Shown: positions 1 to 11,417, numbered from the stretch's first letter. The stretch is DNA of 64,000 nt from Arthrobacter sp. RIT-PI-e (GCF_001187915.1 NZ_LGIU01000033.1:62001-126000), one strand, 5' to 3'. The notes: generated by a model not told the origin, from the sequence alone. Translations and numbers: made by a program.

Positions 1-375
1 GGCTTCGACGCCTGCGGGAACCTCGCCCTGGTGGCCGCGCCGCCGCTGACGGGTACCGCCGTCGCCCCCGCCGTGCCGTCGCGTCCTGCATGGGCGATCT
101 ACCGGAACTGGGCCGATCTCCCTACGGGTGCGGTGGGCGACGCCGTGGTGGACGTGGTGTCCAGCGCGTCGACCCACCCCGGCAGCGGCTGCACCGTCCG
201 CCTCGAGGTGCCCGGACACGGTGGGACGTGGATCGCCGTCGGGAGCTGCACGCTGCCCTCCGAGTTCGGCGGGGAGCTGCGCGTCCCGCTGGACCTCGGC
301 GCCGTCGACGACGTACGGGACCTGCGGCTCGCGCTGCGGGGCGGCGTGGTCGTCAGCCGGATCCGGCTGGGCTGA
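1..375 (+). CDS. C-terminal part of an unidentified protein
   Basis: The reading frame is open from the first base and ends at a TGA at 373-375, so the gene begins outside the window. About 124 residues are visible. They contain no motif I recognise. The last 80 residues alternate hydrophobic and polar residues and carry two cysteines (one in GSGCTV, one in GSCTL), which would suit a beta-rich domain. No signal peptide or membrane helix is visible in this part. The next gene is convergent, about 45 bases away. Function unknown. Confidence 0.6.
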   Translation, partial: GFDACGNLALVAAPPLTGTAVAPAVPSRPAWAIYRNWADLPTGAVGDAVVDVVSSASTHPGSGCTVRLEVPGHGGTWIAVGSCTLPSEFGGELRVPLDLGAVDDVRDLRLALRGGVVVSRIRLG

Positions 376-420
376 GGCGCGCACCGGCAGGGTGGCGGCC
401 CCGCGGGGTCGGCGTGACCG

Positions 421-1377
421 TCACCCCTGCCGGTGTTCGAGGTCCCTCCACATCCGATCGGGCCAGGTCCGCAGCACGCGATCCGCGTTCTCCCGGACCT
501 CGTCCGGTGTGCGCATCCCCACGACGACGGCGGCGACCTGCGTGTTCCTCAGGGGGAACGCGAGCGCCGCCGCGGGCAACGTGCGCCCGTGCGCCGCGAC
601 GACGGCCGCCAGCAGCCCGGCCCGCTCGATCAGATCCGCGGGGGCCGGCGCGTAGTCGTAGGTGGCCCCGGAGGGGGGCCGGGCCCGGGAGAGGAGACCG
701 GAGTTGAAGACCGCGGCGGCGACGATGCTGCGTCCGGCCGCGGCCTCGAACACGGCATCGGATGCCGCCCGGTCGAGCAGGGTGTAGCGCCCGGCGAGCA
801 TGGCGGTGTCGATGTCCGTGGTGCGCAGCAGGTCCGCCACGGCACCGGCGTCGTTCGACCCGATGCCCACCGCGCCGACCACGCCCTCGTCGCGGAGTTC
901 CACGAGGGCCGCCGCAGCGGTGACAGCCGCGTCCGGGATGCCGCTGACCTCCGGGTCGTGGACGTGGACGATGTCGAGGCGATCCAGACCCAGCCGTTCC
1001 AGGCTCGCCTCGATGGAGCGGAGCACACCGTCGCGGGAGAAGTCCCATTCCCGTCGCAGGTCCCCGGGGACGGCGAAGATGTCGTCGTCCCGTGCCGTCG
1101 CCGGCCGGCGTGGGACGAGCAGGCGCCCCACCTTGGTGGAGATGACGAAGTCCTCGCGATGGTGCTCGGCGAGCGCCGCCCCGACGCGCCGCTCGGAGAG
1201 ACCCAGCCCGTAGTGGGGTGCGGTGTCGAAGTACCGGACACCGCACTCCCAGGCCGCGGTCAGCGTCTCCGCCGCCTGCTCGTCGGAGACCGGGTGGAAC
1301 ATGTTGCCGAGACCCGCGGCACCGAACCCGAGTTCGGTCAACGAGATCCCGGTACCCGCGAGGACACGCCCACGCAT
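421..1377 (-). CDS. aldo/keto reductase, aldose/L-fucose 1-dehydrogenase type
   Basis: This 318-residue TIM-barrel aldo/keto reductase should oxidise or reduce a sugar using NAD(P). The catalytic tetrad is visible: Asp and Tyr in FDTAPHYG, Lys in ISTKVG and His in VHVHDPE. The overall pattern (GLSERRVG, then a long loop before WDFSRDG) resembles the D-threo-aldose/L-fucose 1-dehydrogenase branch; substrate is inferred from similarity and context. The ATG at 1377 was chosen because GGGGGAGAG precedes it and the family N-terminus MxxRxL begins there. It lies 16 bases after the acetyl-esterase gene and is probably co-transcribed with it. A GH95 alpha-L-fucosidase is divergent, which would supply L-fucose. 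Confidence 0.85.
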   Translation of the reverse strand: MRGRVLAGTGISLTELGFGAAGLGNMFHPVSDEQAAETLTAAWECGVRYFDTAPHYGLGLSERRVGAALAEHHREDFVISTKVGRLLVPRRPATARDDDIFAVPGDLRREWDFSRDGVLRSIEASLERLGLDRLDIVHVHDPEVSGIPDAAVTAAAALVELRDEGVVGAVGIGSNDAGAVADLLRTTDIDTAMLAGRYTLLDRAASDAVFEAAAGRSIVAAAVFNSGLLSRARPPSGATYDYAPAPADLIERAGLLAAVVAAHGRTLPAAALAFPLRNTQVAAVVVGMRTPDEVRENADRVLRTWPDRMWRDLEHRQG

Positions 1378-1393
1378 CGCCTCTCCCCCGCGC

Positions 1394-2365
1394 TCAGCCA
1401 AGGAGACCCGCCAACCACGCGGCCTGGCGGGTCCACTGCAGGAACTGGCCGCCCTCATGCCCGTTGAAGGCGTAGACCTCCATGGACTTCTCGGTGCTCG
1501 GTACCCGGTTGTAGGCGGCGAAGACCGTGGAGGGCAGCACCACGTCGTCCATGAGGGCCACGGAGAAGTAGGCGGGCACGCCGATGCGCTTCGCGAAGTT
1601 CACCCCGTCGAAGTAGCTCAGGGTCTCGAAGACCCTCTCCTCGCGCTCGCGGTGCACGGAGAGGTACCGGGTGATCTCGGTGAACGGCTCCTGTGGCGTG
1701 GCCTCCACCGCGCGGCGGAAGTGGCACAGGAACGGTACGTCGGGCATGACGGCCCGGACGCCCCCCGACAACGCAGACGCGGCGATCGCGATCCCGCCAC
1801 CCCGGCTCCCGCCGGTGAGCGAGATCCGGGCGGCGTCGACGCCCTCGAGGGTCTTCACGAGATCCACGAGCCGCACGGCGTCCGTGAAGAGACGGCGGTA
1901 GTAGTAGCCGGCGGGGTCCTGGATCCCCCGGGTCATGAACCCTGCCACGGCGGGACCCGAGCCGTGGGGGGCGGGGGTGTCCCCGCCTCCTCCCCAGCCG
2001 CTGCCCTGCCCCCGGGTGTCCATGAACACGGGCGCGCCCCCGCGCGCGCCCCACTGCGGGCGCCCGCCGGCGAGCCCGCGCCCGCCGTTGTAGCCCTGGA
2101 ACTCGATCACCGCCGGCAAGGGGCCGGTGTCCCCGACCGGTCTGGTCACCCAGGCCCTGACCGGCTCGCCGCCGAATCCGGAGAAGGTCAGGTCCTCGAT
2201 CCTGACGCCCGTGATCGGGGTGGTCACGGGTGTCAGTGAGTGACCGGCATCGGCGCGTCGCGACTCCTGGAGCGTGGTGGCCCAGAAGTCGTCGAAGTCT
2301 TCCGGTTCCAGCACATCGGGGGCATAGGAGCGCAGGACGTCGAGGGGGAGGTCGGTGGTGGCCAT
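1394..2365 (-). CDS. acetyl-xylan esterase / cephalosporin-C deacetylase family
   Basis: This 323-residue alpha/beta hydrolase of the AXE1 family should remove acetyl groups from carbohydrates. The nucleophile elbow is GGSRGGG, the oxyanion region GYNGGRG follows the family pattern, and the Asp (ALMDDVVLP) and C-terminal His (FNGHEGG) complete the triad. Length matches the family (about 320). No signal peptide is seen, so it is probably cytoplasmic and acts on imported acetylated oligosaccharides. First gene of a two-gene minus operon with the aldo/keto reductase. Its promoter region is shared with the divergent fucosidase gene and holds a palindrome at 2392-2412. Confidence 0.88.
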   Translation of the reverse strand: MATTDLPLDVLRSYAPDVLEPEDFDDFWATTLQESRRADAGHSLTPVTTPITGVRIEDLTFSGFGGEPVRAWVTRPVGDTGPLPAVIEFQGYNGGRGLAGGRPQWGARGGAPVFMDTRGQGSGWGGGGDTPAPHGSGPAVAGFMTRGIQDPAGYYYRRLFTDAVRLVDLVKTLEGVDAARISLTGGSRGGGIAIAASALSGGVRAVMPDVPFLCHFRRAVEATPQEPFTEITRYLSVHREREERVFETLSYFDGVNFAKRIGVPAYFSVALMDDVVLPSTVFAAYNRVPSTEKSMEVYAFNGHEGGQFLQWTRQAAWLAGLLG

Positions 2366-2384
2366 GGGCTTGTTCTATCACCTC

Positions 2385-2412
2385 TTGACCATTTGTTGCA
2401 CCGCACTACAAA
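2385..2412 (+). promoter_or_regulatory. promoter with overlapping palindromic operator, GH95 gene
   Basis: TTGACC at 2385-2390 and TACAAA at 2407-2412 are separated by 16 bases and read toward the fucosidase gene. The spacer and -10 carry an imperfect inverted repeat, TTTGT (2392-2396) and ACAAA (2408-2412). A repressor bound there would block the polymerase. The divergent esterase gene starts only 20 bases away, so both directions could be controlled from this site. The regulator is not in the window. Confidence 0.45.
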
Positions 2413-2484
2413 ATGCTCCTGGGGCATGTCGGGCATCCGCGCCCGGTGTGCCCGGATGCCGACGACGTCCTGGGAGGAGCCCGA

Positions 2485-2544
2485 ATGTACCCGTCACCGT
2501 GCACGGCTCCGGGAGGACCGGCGGGAGCCGGGGCCGGCCCTTGA
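2485..2544 (+). other. possible 19-codon leader ORF coupled to the GH95 start
   Basis: ATG at 2485 has the best ribosome-binding site in the region (GGGAGGAG, 6 bases upstream). The ORF runs 19 codons to a TGA at 2542-2544 that overlaps the candidate TTG start of the fucosidase by two bases. This is either translational coupling through a leader peptide or the sign of an indel that separated the gene from its native ATG. Confidence 0.3.
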
Positions 2545-4868
2545 CGATCCTCTCCTACCCGGCGCCGGCCACCGCCTGGCTCGAGGCGCTCCCGCTCGGC
2601 AACGGGGCACTCGGGGCGATGTGCTGGGGGGACGCCTCCGCGCCGCGCTTCGACCTCAACGACGAGACGGCCTGGTCAGGCGGTCCGCGGAGCGAGCGGC
2701 TCCAGCGTGGCCCGGACACGGGGACGGCCCGGGACCTCGTCGCCGGCGCCCGGGCCCACCTCGCGGGAGGGCGCCCGATCGACGCCGAGGCGGCCGTCAT
2801 CGCACTGCAGTCCGATTACACGCAGGCGTTCCTCCCCCTGGGCACCCTCGAGCTGCGCCTTCCCCCGGGCGCCTCCCCGGGGACGTACCGGCGCGTGCTG
2901 GACCTCGACGACGCCGTCCACACCGTCCGCTCCGGGCCACTGACCCAGCGCACCGTGGCCTCCTGCCCGCACGGGGTGCTCATGCACGTCATCGACGGCC
3001 TCCCCCCGGGCGCCGTGGTCGAGGTCTCGCTCACCAGCCCCCTGCGGGCCGTCGGACGGACCGGCGGCACCCTGCTCCTGCGTCTGCCCTCCGACGTCGC
3101 CCCCGGCCACGAACCCACCCGCCCGCCGGTGAGCTGGAGCGACGTCCCCGGTGCGAGCCTCGAGGCGGCCGTCGTGACGCGCACGGTGAGGGCGCGGACG
3201 CCGGAGGGGGGGCCACGCGTCGTGGTGGTCACCGCGACCGCCACCGCGGACCGGGGCCCGCCCCTCGCGCCCGCCGGCACGGCCACGGACGCTGCGGCCC
3301 GGGCGTCCTCCCGCGTCGTCGCCGCCGTCCTCGCAGGATCGGACCGCGTCCTGGCGGCGCACATCGAGGACTACCGGCGCCTGGCGGACAGGGTGGGCCT
3401 GGACCTCGGACCGCAGGACGACGACACCCCGACGGACGTGCGGATCACGCGTGCCGCCGAGCACCCTGAAGGCCCCCTCGCCGCCGACCCGTCACTGGCC
3501 GCACTCCTGTTCGACGTCGGCCGGTACCTGCTCGTCTCGTCGTCACGACCCGGTGGATTGCCGGCCACCCTGCAGGGCATCTGGAACAACAGCATGCAAC
3601 CGCCGTGGAGCTCCAACTACACCACCAACATCAACCTGCAGATGAACTACTGGTCGGCCGATGTGGCGCAGCTGCCGGAGACGGCGGAACCGCTGCTCGA
3701 TCTCATCGAGAGCCTGTCCGTCGCCGGGCGGGACACCGCGCGGCGCCTGTACGGAGCGCGCGGCTGGGTGGTGCACCACAACTCGGACGCCTGGGCCTAC
3801 AGTTCCCCGGTGGGTGGCGGCCACGGGGATCCCTCCTGGGCCTTCTGGCCGATGGCCGGCCCCTGGCTCGTGCGTCACCTCACCGAGCGCATCCGGTTCG
3901 GTGACCGGGACCTGTTGCCGCGGGCCTGGCCGATCATCCGGGGAGCAGCGGAGTTCGCCCTCGACTGGATGGTGGAGCTCCCCGCTCCTGAGGGGGGAGC
4001 TCCCGTCTGGGGGACGAGCCCGTCGACCTCGCCGGAGAACAGGTTCCTCCTGCCGGACGGCCGTCCCGCCTCACTGGGCACGTCGAGCACGATGGATCTC
4101 TCACTGCTGCACGAGCTCTTCCGTACCGTCCTCGACACCGCAGCGGCTCTCGGCTGCTCCTCGGACCCGGTGGTGAGGGAGGTCGCGGAGCGGATCGACG
4201 CCCTGCCGTCCGTTCCCCCGGTAGGCGCGGACGGGGGCATCCGCGAGTGGTCCGACGACCCTGTGGCCGTGGATCGCCGCCACCGGCCCCTCAGTCCCCT
4301 CTACTCCCTCTACCCCGGCTCGGTCCCCTTCGACGAGGAGCACCGGGCTGCGGCCACGCGGTCGCTCCTGGACCGGGGCGACGATTCCACCGGGTGGTCC
4401 CTCGCCTGGAAACTCGCCCTCTGGGCGCGGCTCGGACGTCCGGACAAGGTCTCCGACCTCCTGCGGCTCCAGTTCCGCCCGGCGGGCAGCGTGAGCGGGC
4501 CCTTCGCCGGCGGCCTCTACCCGAACTTGTTCGCGGCGCATCCCCCGTTCCAGCTCGACGGCAACCTCGGTTTCGTCGCCGCGCTCGCCGAGACGCTGGT
4601 GCAGAGCCACGAGGGGCGGATCGCGCTCCTGCCGGCTCTTCCCCCCGAGCTGGCGACCGGGAGGGTGCGGGGTCTCCTCGCACGGCCCGGCGTCCTCGTG
4701 GACCTCGACTGGAGGAACGGGGAACTGGTCACCGCCACGCTCACCGCCCGCGACACCCCGCTCGAGGTCGTGGTGAGCTATCGCGGGCACATCCTCCGTC
4801 GGAGCGTCGGCACCACGGGATGCTCTCTCGCCGCGTCCGCGTTCACCGGTGGCGGCCGTACTGGCTGA
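2541..4868 (+). CDS. alpha-L-fucosidase, glycoside hydrolase family 95
   Basis: About 775 residues with the GH95 order: N-terminal beta-domain opening with WLEALPLGNGALGAM and DETAWSGGP, an (alpha/alpha)6 barrel, then a C-terminal beta-domain. Active-site signatures are present: TTNINLQMNYW (substrate-binding Asn), TSPENRF (general acid Glu) and FQLDGNLGF (Asp). GH95 enzymes invert the bond of terminal alpha-1,2-L-fucose in plant and host glycans. No signal peptide is visible, so it probably cleaves imported oligosaccharides. The start is uncertain: TTG 2541 gives the family N-terminus; GTG 2499 is in frame and upstream. A GGGAGGAG at 2472-2479 instead fits an out-of-frame ATG at 2485. Likely partner of the divergent esterase and sugar dehydrogenase. 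Confidence 0.88.
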   Translation: MTILSYPAPATAWLEALPLGNGALGAMCWGDASAPRFDLNDETAWSGGPRSERLQRGPDTGTARDLVAGARAHLAGGRPIDAEAAVIALQSDYTQAFLPLGTLELRLPPGASPGTYRRVLDLDDAVHTVRSGPLTQRTVASCPHGVLMHVIDGLPPGAVVEVSLTSPLRAVGRTGGTLLLRLPSDVAPGHEPTRPPVSWSDVPGASLEAAVVTRTVRARTPEGGPRVVVVTATATADRGPPLAPAGTATDAAARASSRVVAAVLAGSDRVLAAHIEDYRRLADRVGLDLGPQDDDTPTDVRITRAAEHPEGPLAADPSLAALLFDVGRYLLVSSSRPGGLPATLQGIWNNSMQPPWSSNYTTNINLQMNYWSADVAQLPETAEPLLDLIESLSVAGRDTARRLYGARGWVVHHNSDAWAYSSPVGGGHGDPSWAFWPMAGPWLVRHLTERIRFGDRDLLPRAWPIIRGAAEFALDWMVELPAPEGGAPVWGTSPSTSPENRFLLPDGRPASLGTSSTMDLSLLHELFRTVLDTAAALGCSSDPVVREVAERIDALPSVPPVGADGGIREWSDDPVAVDRRHRPLSPLYSLYPGSVPFDEEHRAAATRSLLDRGDDSTGWSLAWKLALWARLGRPDKVSDLLRLQFRPAGSVSGPFAGGLYPNLFAAHPPFQLDGNLGFVAALAETLVQSHEGRIALLPALPPELATGRVRGLLARPGVLVDLDWRNGELVTATLTARDTPLEVVVSYRGHILRRSVGTTGCSLAASAFTGGGRTG

Positions 4869-4918
4869 CGTGACCGGGCAGATGCCCCACCCGGACGGTC
4901 GGGGCGCACAGACGCGAA

Positions 4919-4946
4919 CAGGCCGCCGGATCCCTCCGACGGCCTG
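4919..4946. terminator. hairpin between convergent genes
   Basis: Twelve-base arms CAGGCCGCCGGA / TCCGACGGCCTG with one mismatch and a 4-base loop lie between the convergent fucosidase and DHA2 transporter genes. No clear U-tract. A bidirectional terminator is the likely role. Confidence 0.6.
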
Positions 4947-4968
4947 CCCGTGAACGCGCTCCCGATGA

Positions 4969-6822
4969 TCAGTCGGTGGGCGCTCCGCGCTCCGGGGCGG
5001 ACCCCTCGAGCGCCTCCAGCTCACGCTTCAGCTCAGCGGCGTCCGACTTCCGGATCACCACGGGGCCCGCGCTGTGCCGGCCGTGGGACGGCCGGGTCGC
5101 GAGGACGTCCTCCTCGGCGGCATCCGGGGCCTCCGCCGTGGGACCCTCGGACGTGCCCTGCGCTCCCCTGACGGCGGGCAGGCCACCGGTGGCTGCCGGC
5201 GACATGGACGCCGCAGGCCCGGTGGGCGCAGCCTGGGCGAAGTCCACCGTGCGCCGCAGCGGGGTCTCCTTGATGAAGAGCACGCAGACCAGTGCCACCA
5301 GCGCGACGCCGGCCGTGATCAGGAAGATCAGGGCCGTGCTGTCGCCGTACGCGGCACGGACGATCTCGGCGATCGGTGCGGGCAGGTTCACGAGGTCGAG
5401 CGACCCGCCGGACGCACCACCGGTGGTGGGGGCGCCGGCGGCGGCGAGGCCCTCCGTGGCCTTGTTCTGCACCTGGGCGCCGAGGAGCGCGCCGCGCACG
5501 GCCACACCGGCGGCACCACCGAGCGTGCGGAAGAAGGCCACGGACGCGCTGGCCGAGCCGATGTCCCGGACGGCCACGGTGTTCTGCACCGCGAGGACGA
5601 GGTTCTGCAGCATCAGGCCGAGACCCAGACCGAAGACGAAGGTGTAGGTGCCCACCACCCAGAGCTGGGTGAGGTGGTCGATGGTACCGGCGAGACCGAG
5701 CCCTGTGATGAGGAGCAGGGACCCCGCCACGATGAAGCGCTTCCACTTGCCGTACTTGGTGACCAGCAGACCGGCGCCGATGGAGCCGAGCAGGTTCCCG
5801 CCGATCATGGGCAACGTCAGCAGGCCGGCCGCGGGGGGGGTGGCGCCGCGTGCCACCTGGTAGTACTGGCCGAGGTAGCTCGAGGTGGCGAAGAGTGCGA
5901 TACCGACGGCCACGGAGGCGATGATCGCGAGCGCCGTGGTGCGCTGGGAGATGATCTTCAGCGGGATGATGGGCTCGGCCACCTTCGACTCGACCACCAG
6001 CAGGAGCGCGAGGAGGATCGCGCTGCCACCCACCATCAGGAGCGTCTCCGTGGAGAACCAGGCGTAGTAGCCCTCCTTGCCCGCGAAGGAGACCCAGATG
6101 AGCAGGAGGCTCACGCCGGCCGTCAGCAGGATGGAGCCGAGCCAGTCCACGCGTGCCTTGCGGCGGGTGTCCGGCAGCTTGAGGGTGAGCTGGAGCAGTA
6201 CCAGCGCGATGATCGCGAGCGGCACGCAGACGAAGAAGGTCCAGCGCCAGCCGAGGGGCGAGTCGACGATGAACCCGCCGAGCAGCGGTCCACCCGCCGT
6301 GGCGACGGCCATGACGCCACCCATGTACCCGGAGTACCGGCCGCGCTCACGCGGGGCGATGATGGTGCCGATGATGGCCTGCGCCAGGGCGGTCAGCCCA
6401 CCCATCGCCACACCCTGGATCACGCGAGCCGTGAGCAGTACCGGGATGGTCTGCGCGAACCCTGCCAGCACGGATCCCAGCACGAAGATCACGATGCTGA
6501 TCTGTACGAGCGCCTTCTTGTCGAAGAGGTCGGCGAACTTGCCCCAGATGGGTGTGGTGGCGGCATTGGCCAGCAGCGCGGCCGTGATCACCCACGCGAA
6601 GTCGGTCTGCGAACCGTTGAGGTCGCTCATGATGGTGGGCAGGGCGTTGGCCACGATCGTGCTGCTGAGGATCGCGGTGAACAGACCGGCCAGCAGACCG
6701 GTCAGCGCCTGCAGGATCTGCTTGTGACTCATGGGCTCGTTGCCCCCGTGCGACGGCGTGGGCGCCGCGATGGGGCGTTCGGGCGCCTGGGCGTCCTCCG
6801 CCCGTGATGTCTGGATGGCCAT
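4969..6822 (-). CDS. DHA2-family MFS multidrug exporter
   Basis: This 617-residue membrane protein of the EmrB/QacA (DHA2, 14-helix) family should export drugs by proton antiport. Motif A-like WGKFADLFDKK follows TM2, and the motif C-like stretch GGPLLGGFIVD is in TM5. Fourteen hydrophobic segments can be counted. A cytoplasmic tail of about 100 residues rich in Ala, Pro and Glu follows the last helix and is longer than usual. An ATG stop/start overlap of one base with the MarR gene shows the two are translated from one mRNA, and the MarR protein is the expected repressor. Confidence 0.9.
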   Translation of the reverse strand: MAIQTSRAEDAQAPERPIAAPTPSHGGNEPMSHKQILQALTGLLAGLFTAILSSTIVANALPTIMSDLNGSQTDFAWVITAALLANAATTPIWGKFADLFDKKALVQISIVIFVLGSVLAGFAQTIPVLLTARVIQGVAMGGLTALAQAIIGTIIAPRERGRYSGYMGGVMAVATAGGPLLGGFIVDSPLGWRWTFFVCVPLAIIALVLLQLTLKLPDTRRKARVDWLGSILLTAGVSLLLIWVSFAGKEGYYAWFSTETLLMVGGSAILLALLLVVESKVAEPIIPLKIISQRTTALAIIASVAVGIALFATSSYLGQYYQVARGATPPAAGLLTLPMIGGNLLGSIGAGLLVTKYGKWKRFIVAGSLLLITGLGLAGTIDHLTQLWVVGTYTFVFGLGLGLMLQNLVLAVQNTVAVRDIGSASASVAFFRTLGGAAGVAVRGALLGAQVQNKATEGLAAAGAPTTGGASGGSLDLVNLPAPIAEIVRAAYGDSTALIFLITAGVALVALVCVLFIKETPLRRTVDFAQAAPTGPAASMSPAATGGLPAVRGAQGTSEGPTAEAPDAAEEDVLATRPSHGRHSAGPVVIRKSDAAELKRELEALEGSAPERGAPTD

Positions 6823-7385
6823 CAGCGTTCTTCCTTCGTGGTTCTGGACTCGTGGTCCGGGTGGTGACGGCCGTCGTTGCCCGTACTGTTCTGGTGGGTG
6901 CGGGGTGGTCGCGGGTCCGGATGGGGGTACCCGGCACCCGGGGCGGATGGTGCCGCCCTGAGGGCCGCGGCGAGGTGCTGCACCGTGGACGACGCCGCTT
7001 CGGCCTCACCCTCGGTCCAGTCGGCGAGGATGCCCCTCAGCGTCTCGGCCCGGCGCTCGTACGTCTCGGTGAGGTAGGCACCCCCCTCGTCCGAGAGGGA
7101 GAGCAGGCACGCACGTCCGTCGAGGGGGTCGGGGCTACGGACCACGAATCCCAGCTGTTCGAGATCCGCGAGCTGTCTGCTGAGGGCCGAGGGACCGATC
7201 CCCAGCTTCGTGGCGAGCGCCGATGCGCGCATCGGGGCACCGTCGCCGATGTAGAACAGCACACCGGTGTGGGCCGGACCGAGGTCCGAGTACTTCGTCC
7301 CCGCAGCGGTGATCCCGCGCAGGGCGCGCTGCAGGTCGAAGATGTTGTGCACCAACTCCGCAGCCGTCTGCTGTGCTACCGACAT
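6822..7385 (-). CDS. MarR-family transcriptional regulator
   Basis: This 187-residue protein has the MarR winged-helix layout: N-terminal dimerisation helix, the HTH (ALATKLGIGPSALSRQLADLE) and the wing (VVRSPDPLDGRACLLSLSDEG, with the conserved DxR). It overlaps the DHA2 exporter by one base and probably represses the operon until a drug is bound. The C-terminal 30 residues are disordered and His/Arg/Thr-rich. Two inverted-repeat candidates for its operator lie just upstream at 7414-7460. Confidence 0.9.
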   Translation of the reverse strand: MSVAQQTAAELVHNIFDLQRALRGITAAGTKYSDLGPAHTGVLFYIGDGAPMRASALATKLGIGPSALSRQLADLEQLGFVVRSPDPLDGRACLLSLSDEGGAYLTETYERRAETLRGILADWTEGEAEAASSTVQHLAAALRAAPSAPGAGYPHPDPRPPRTHQNSTGNDGRHHPDHESRTTKEER

Positions 7386-7413
7386 CCGCGTGCTCCCGTT
7401 CCACTTTTACTTC

Positions 7414-7460
7414 GTTGCTCTAAGTAACCGTACGCCCATCATTTCGTTAGGTCAACTAAC
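7414..7460 (-). promoter_or_regulatory. two tandem MarR-type operator candidates
   Basis: GTTGC-N5-GTAAC (7414-7428) and GTTAG-N5-CTAAC (7446-7460) are two inverted repeats whose starts are 32 bases apart, three helical turns. They sit 29-75 bases upstream of the marR start in the local AT-rich patch where the promoter must be. This is the usual arrangement for MarR autoregulation; binding is inferred. Confidence 0.5.
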
Positions 7461-7661
7461 CAAAGAGGACGACGTCGTCCCCGAAACCCGGAACACACGG
7501 TCCCACCGGCGCGGGCTGCGCACCCGCACACCGCGTCAAGGAGCCGCACCCGGCCCGGGAACACTTGCGGTTCGAGCTGCCTCCCTGTTAGGCCTGATAC
7601 ACAGGGACAACCGCACCCGCCGATCAGTGCCCGCACCGGGCGATGGAAGAGGACGTTCGCC

Positions 7662-10064
<2,403 letters not shown>

Positions 10065-10072
10065 CCCCGTAG

Positions 10073-11323
10073 GTGACGGGCACCCCTGCGATGGACGCCG
10101 TCCAGCGGCGCGTGGTGCGGGCCCTCGTGGCGGCCCAGGTCCTCGGCGGGCTCGGCGCGGGGGCCACACTCTCCCTCGGCGCCCTGCTCGCGGCCGAGAT
10201 CTCGGGTTCCGGTGCGTGGTCCGGCATGGCCGCGACCATGGCGACGCTCGGCGCTGCAGCCGCCGCCGTGCCGTTGGCGGGTCTCGCCCAGCGCCGGGGC
10301 CGCCGGGTCTCGCTCGCCACAGGTTCCGCCGTCGCCTGCTGCGGGGCGTTGCTCGCCATCATCGCGGCCTCCCTCTCGCTGTTCCCGCTCCTGCTGGTGG
10401 CCCTCGTGCTGCTGGGCTCCGGTTCGGCGACCGGTCTCCAGGCGCGGTTCGCCGCCACGGACCTCGCCACCGGGGCGACCCGCGGACGGAGCCTCTCCCT
10501 CGTGGTGTGGTCCACCACCATCGGCGCCGTCCTCGGGCCCAATCTCTTCGAGCCGGGCCCGCTCGTCGCCGGGGGCCGCGGCATCCCGGCGCTCAGCGGC
10601 GGTTTCGTGTTCACCGTGGCGGCGCCGCTCGCAGCGGCCCTCGTCTACTCAGTGGGGCTGCGGCCGGATCCCCTCCTGACCGCGCTGCGGCACCGGGCAT
10701 CCGGTGACCCCGGCAACACCCCGCCTCCCGGGGAGCGGCGCGGCCTGACGATCCTCGGTCGCAATCGAGGAGCCCGGTTCGCCGTGGTGACCCTCATGGT
10801 CGCTCACGCGGCGATGGTGTCCCTGATGTCCATGACACCGGTACACCTGCACGACCACGGGGCTGGCCTGTCCGTGGTGGGACTGACGATCAGCCTGCAC
10901 GTGGCCGGGATGTACGCGCTGTCACCGCTGTTCGGCTGGATCGCCGACCGCGCCGGCCCCGCGCGGGGCATCCTGTGCGGTCAGGTCCTCCTGCTCACCG
11001 CGCTGCTCATCGCCTGGCAGGGATCAGGGTCCGAGGCCTGGGTGACCGCGAGCCTGGTACTGCTCGGTCTGGGCTGGTCCGCGAGCGTGGTCTCCGCCTC
11101 GGCGCTGCTCGCGGGCGCCGTGGACGTCGCGGAACGCGCACCCGTCCAGGGCACGTCGGACCTGCTGATGAATCTTGCCGGAGCTGCGGGTGGTGCGCTC
11201 GCGGGGCCCGCGCTGGTGCTGCTGGGGTACTCGGGGCTCGGCCTCACGGCGGCCGTGCTCGTCGCCGTCGTGCTTCCCCGGACCCTTGCGCACCTCGGAT
11301 CCAGGAGCACATCCACCGCCTGA
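10073..11323 (+). CDS. MFS transporter, 12 helices
   Basis: A 416-residue major facilitator with twelve predicted helices and a central basic loop around residue 210 (RHRASGDPGNTPPPGERR). Motif A in the first half is LAQRRGRRVS; the second half has GWIADRAGPARG. It begins at GTG 10073, eight bases after the YdeP stop, or at ATG 10091; no strong ribosome site separates them. The substrate cannot be told from sequence. Proximity to YdeP suggests co-transcription, and export or import of a YdeP-linked compound is possible but unproven. Confidence 0.85.
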   Translation: MTGTPAMDAVQRRVVRALVAAQVLGGLGAGATLSLGALLAAEISGSGAWSGMAATMATLGAAAAAVPLAGLAQRRGRRVSLATGSAVACCGALLAIIAASLSLFPLLLVALVLLGSGSATGLQARFAATDLATGATRGRSLSLVVWSTTIGAVLGPNLFEPGPLVAGGRGIPALSGGFVFTVAAPLAAALVYSVGLRPDPLLTALRHRASGDPGNTPPPGERRGLTILGRNRGARFAVVTLMVAHAAMVSLMSMTPVHLHDHGAGLSVVGLTISLHVAGMYALSPLFGWIADRAGPARGILCGQVLLLTALLIAWQGSGSEAWVTASLVLLGLGWSASVVSASALLAGAVDVAERAPVQGTSDLLMNLAGAAGGALAGPALVLLGYSGLGLTAAVLVAVVLPRTLAHLGSRSTSTA

Positions 11324-11417
11324 TCGGTCCACCGGGGAAATGGTGCGGTTACGGTACTGTCGATCTCGTCTCAAGCAACGGGACGATCGGATGACCAGTG
11401 CATGAGCGAGGCAGGGC

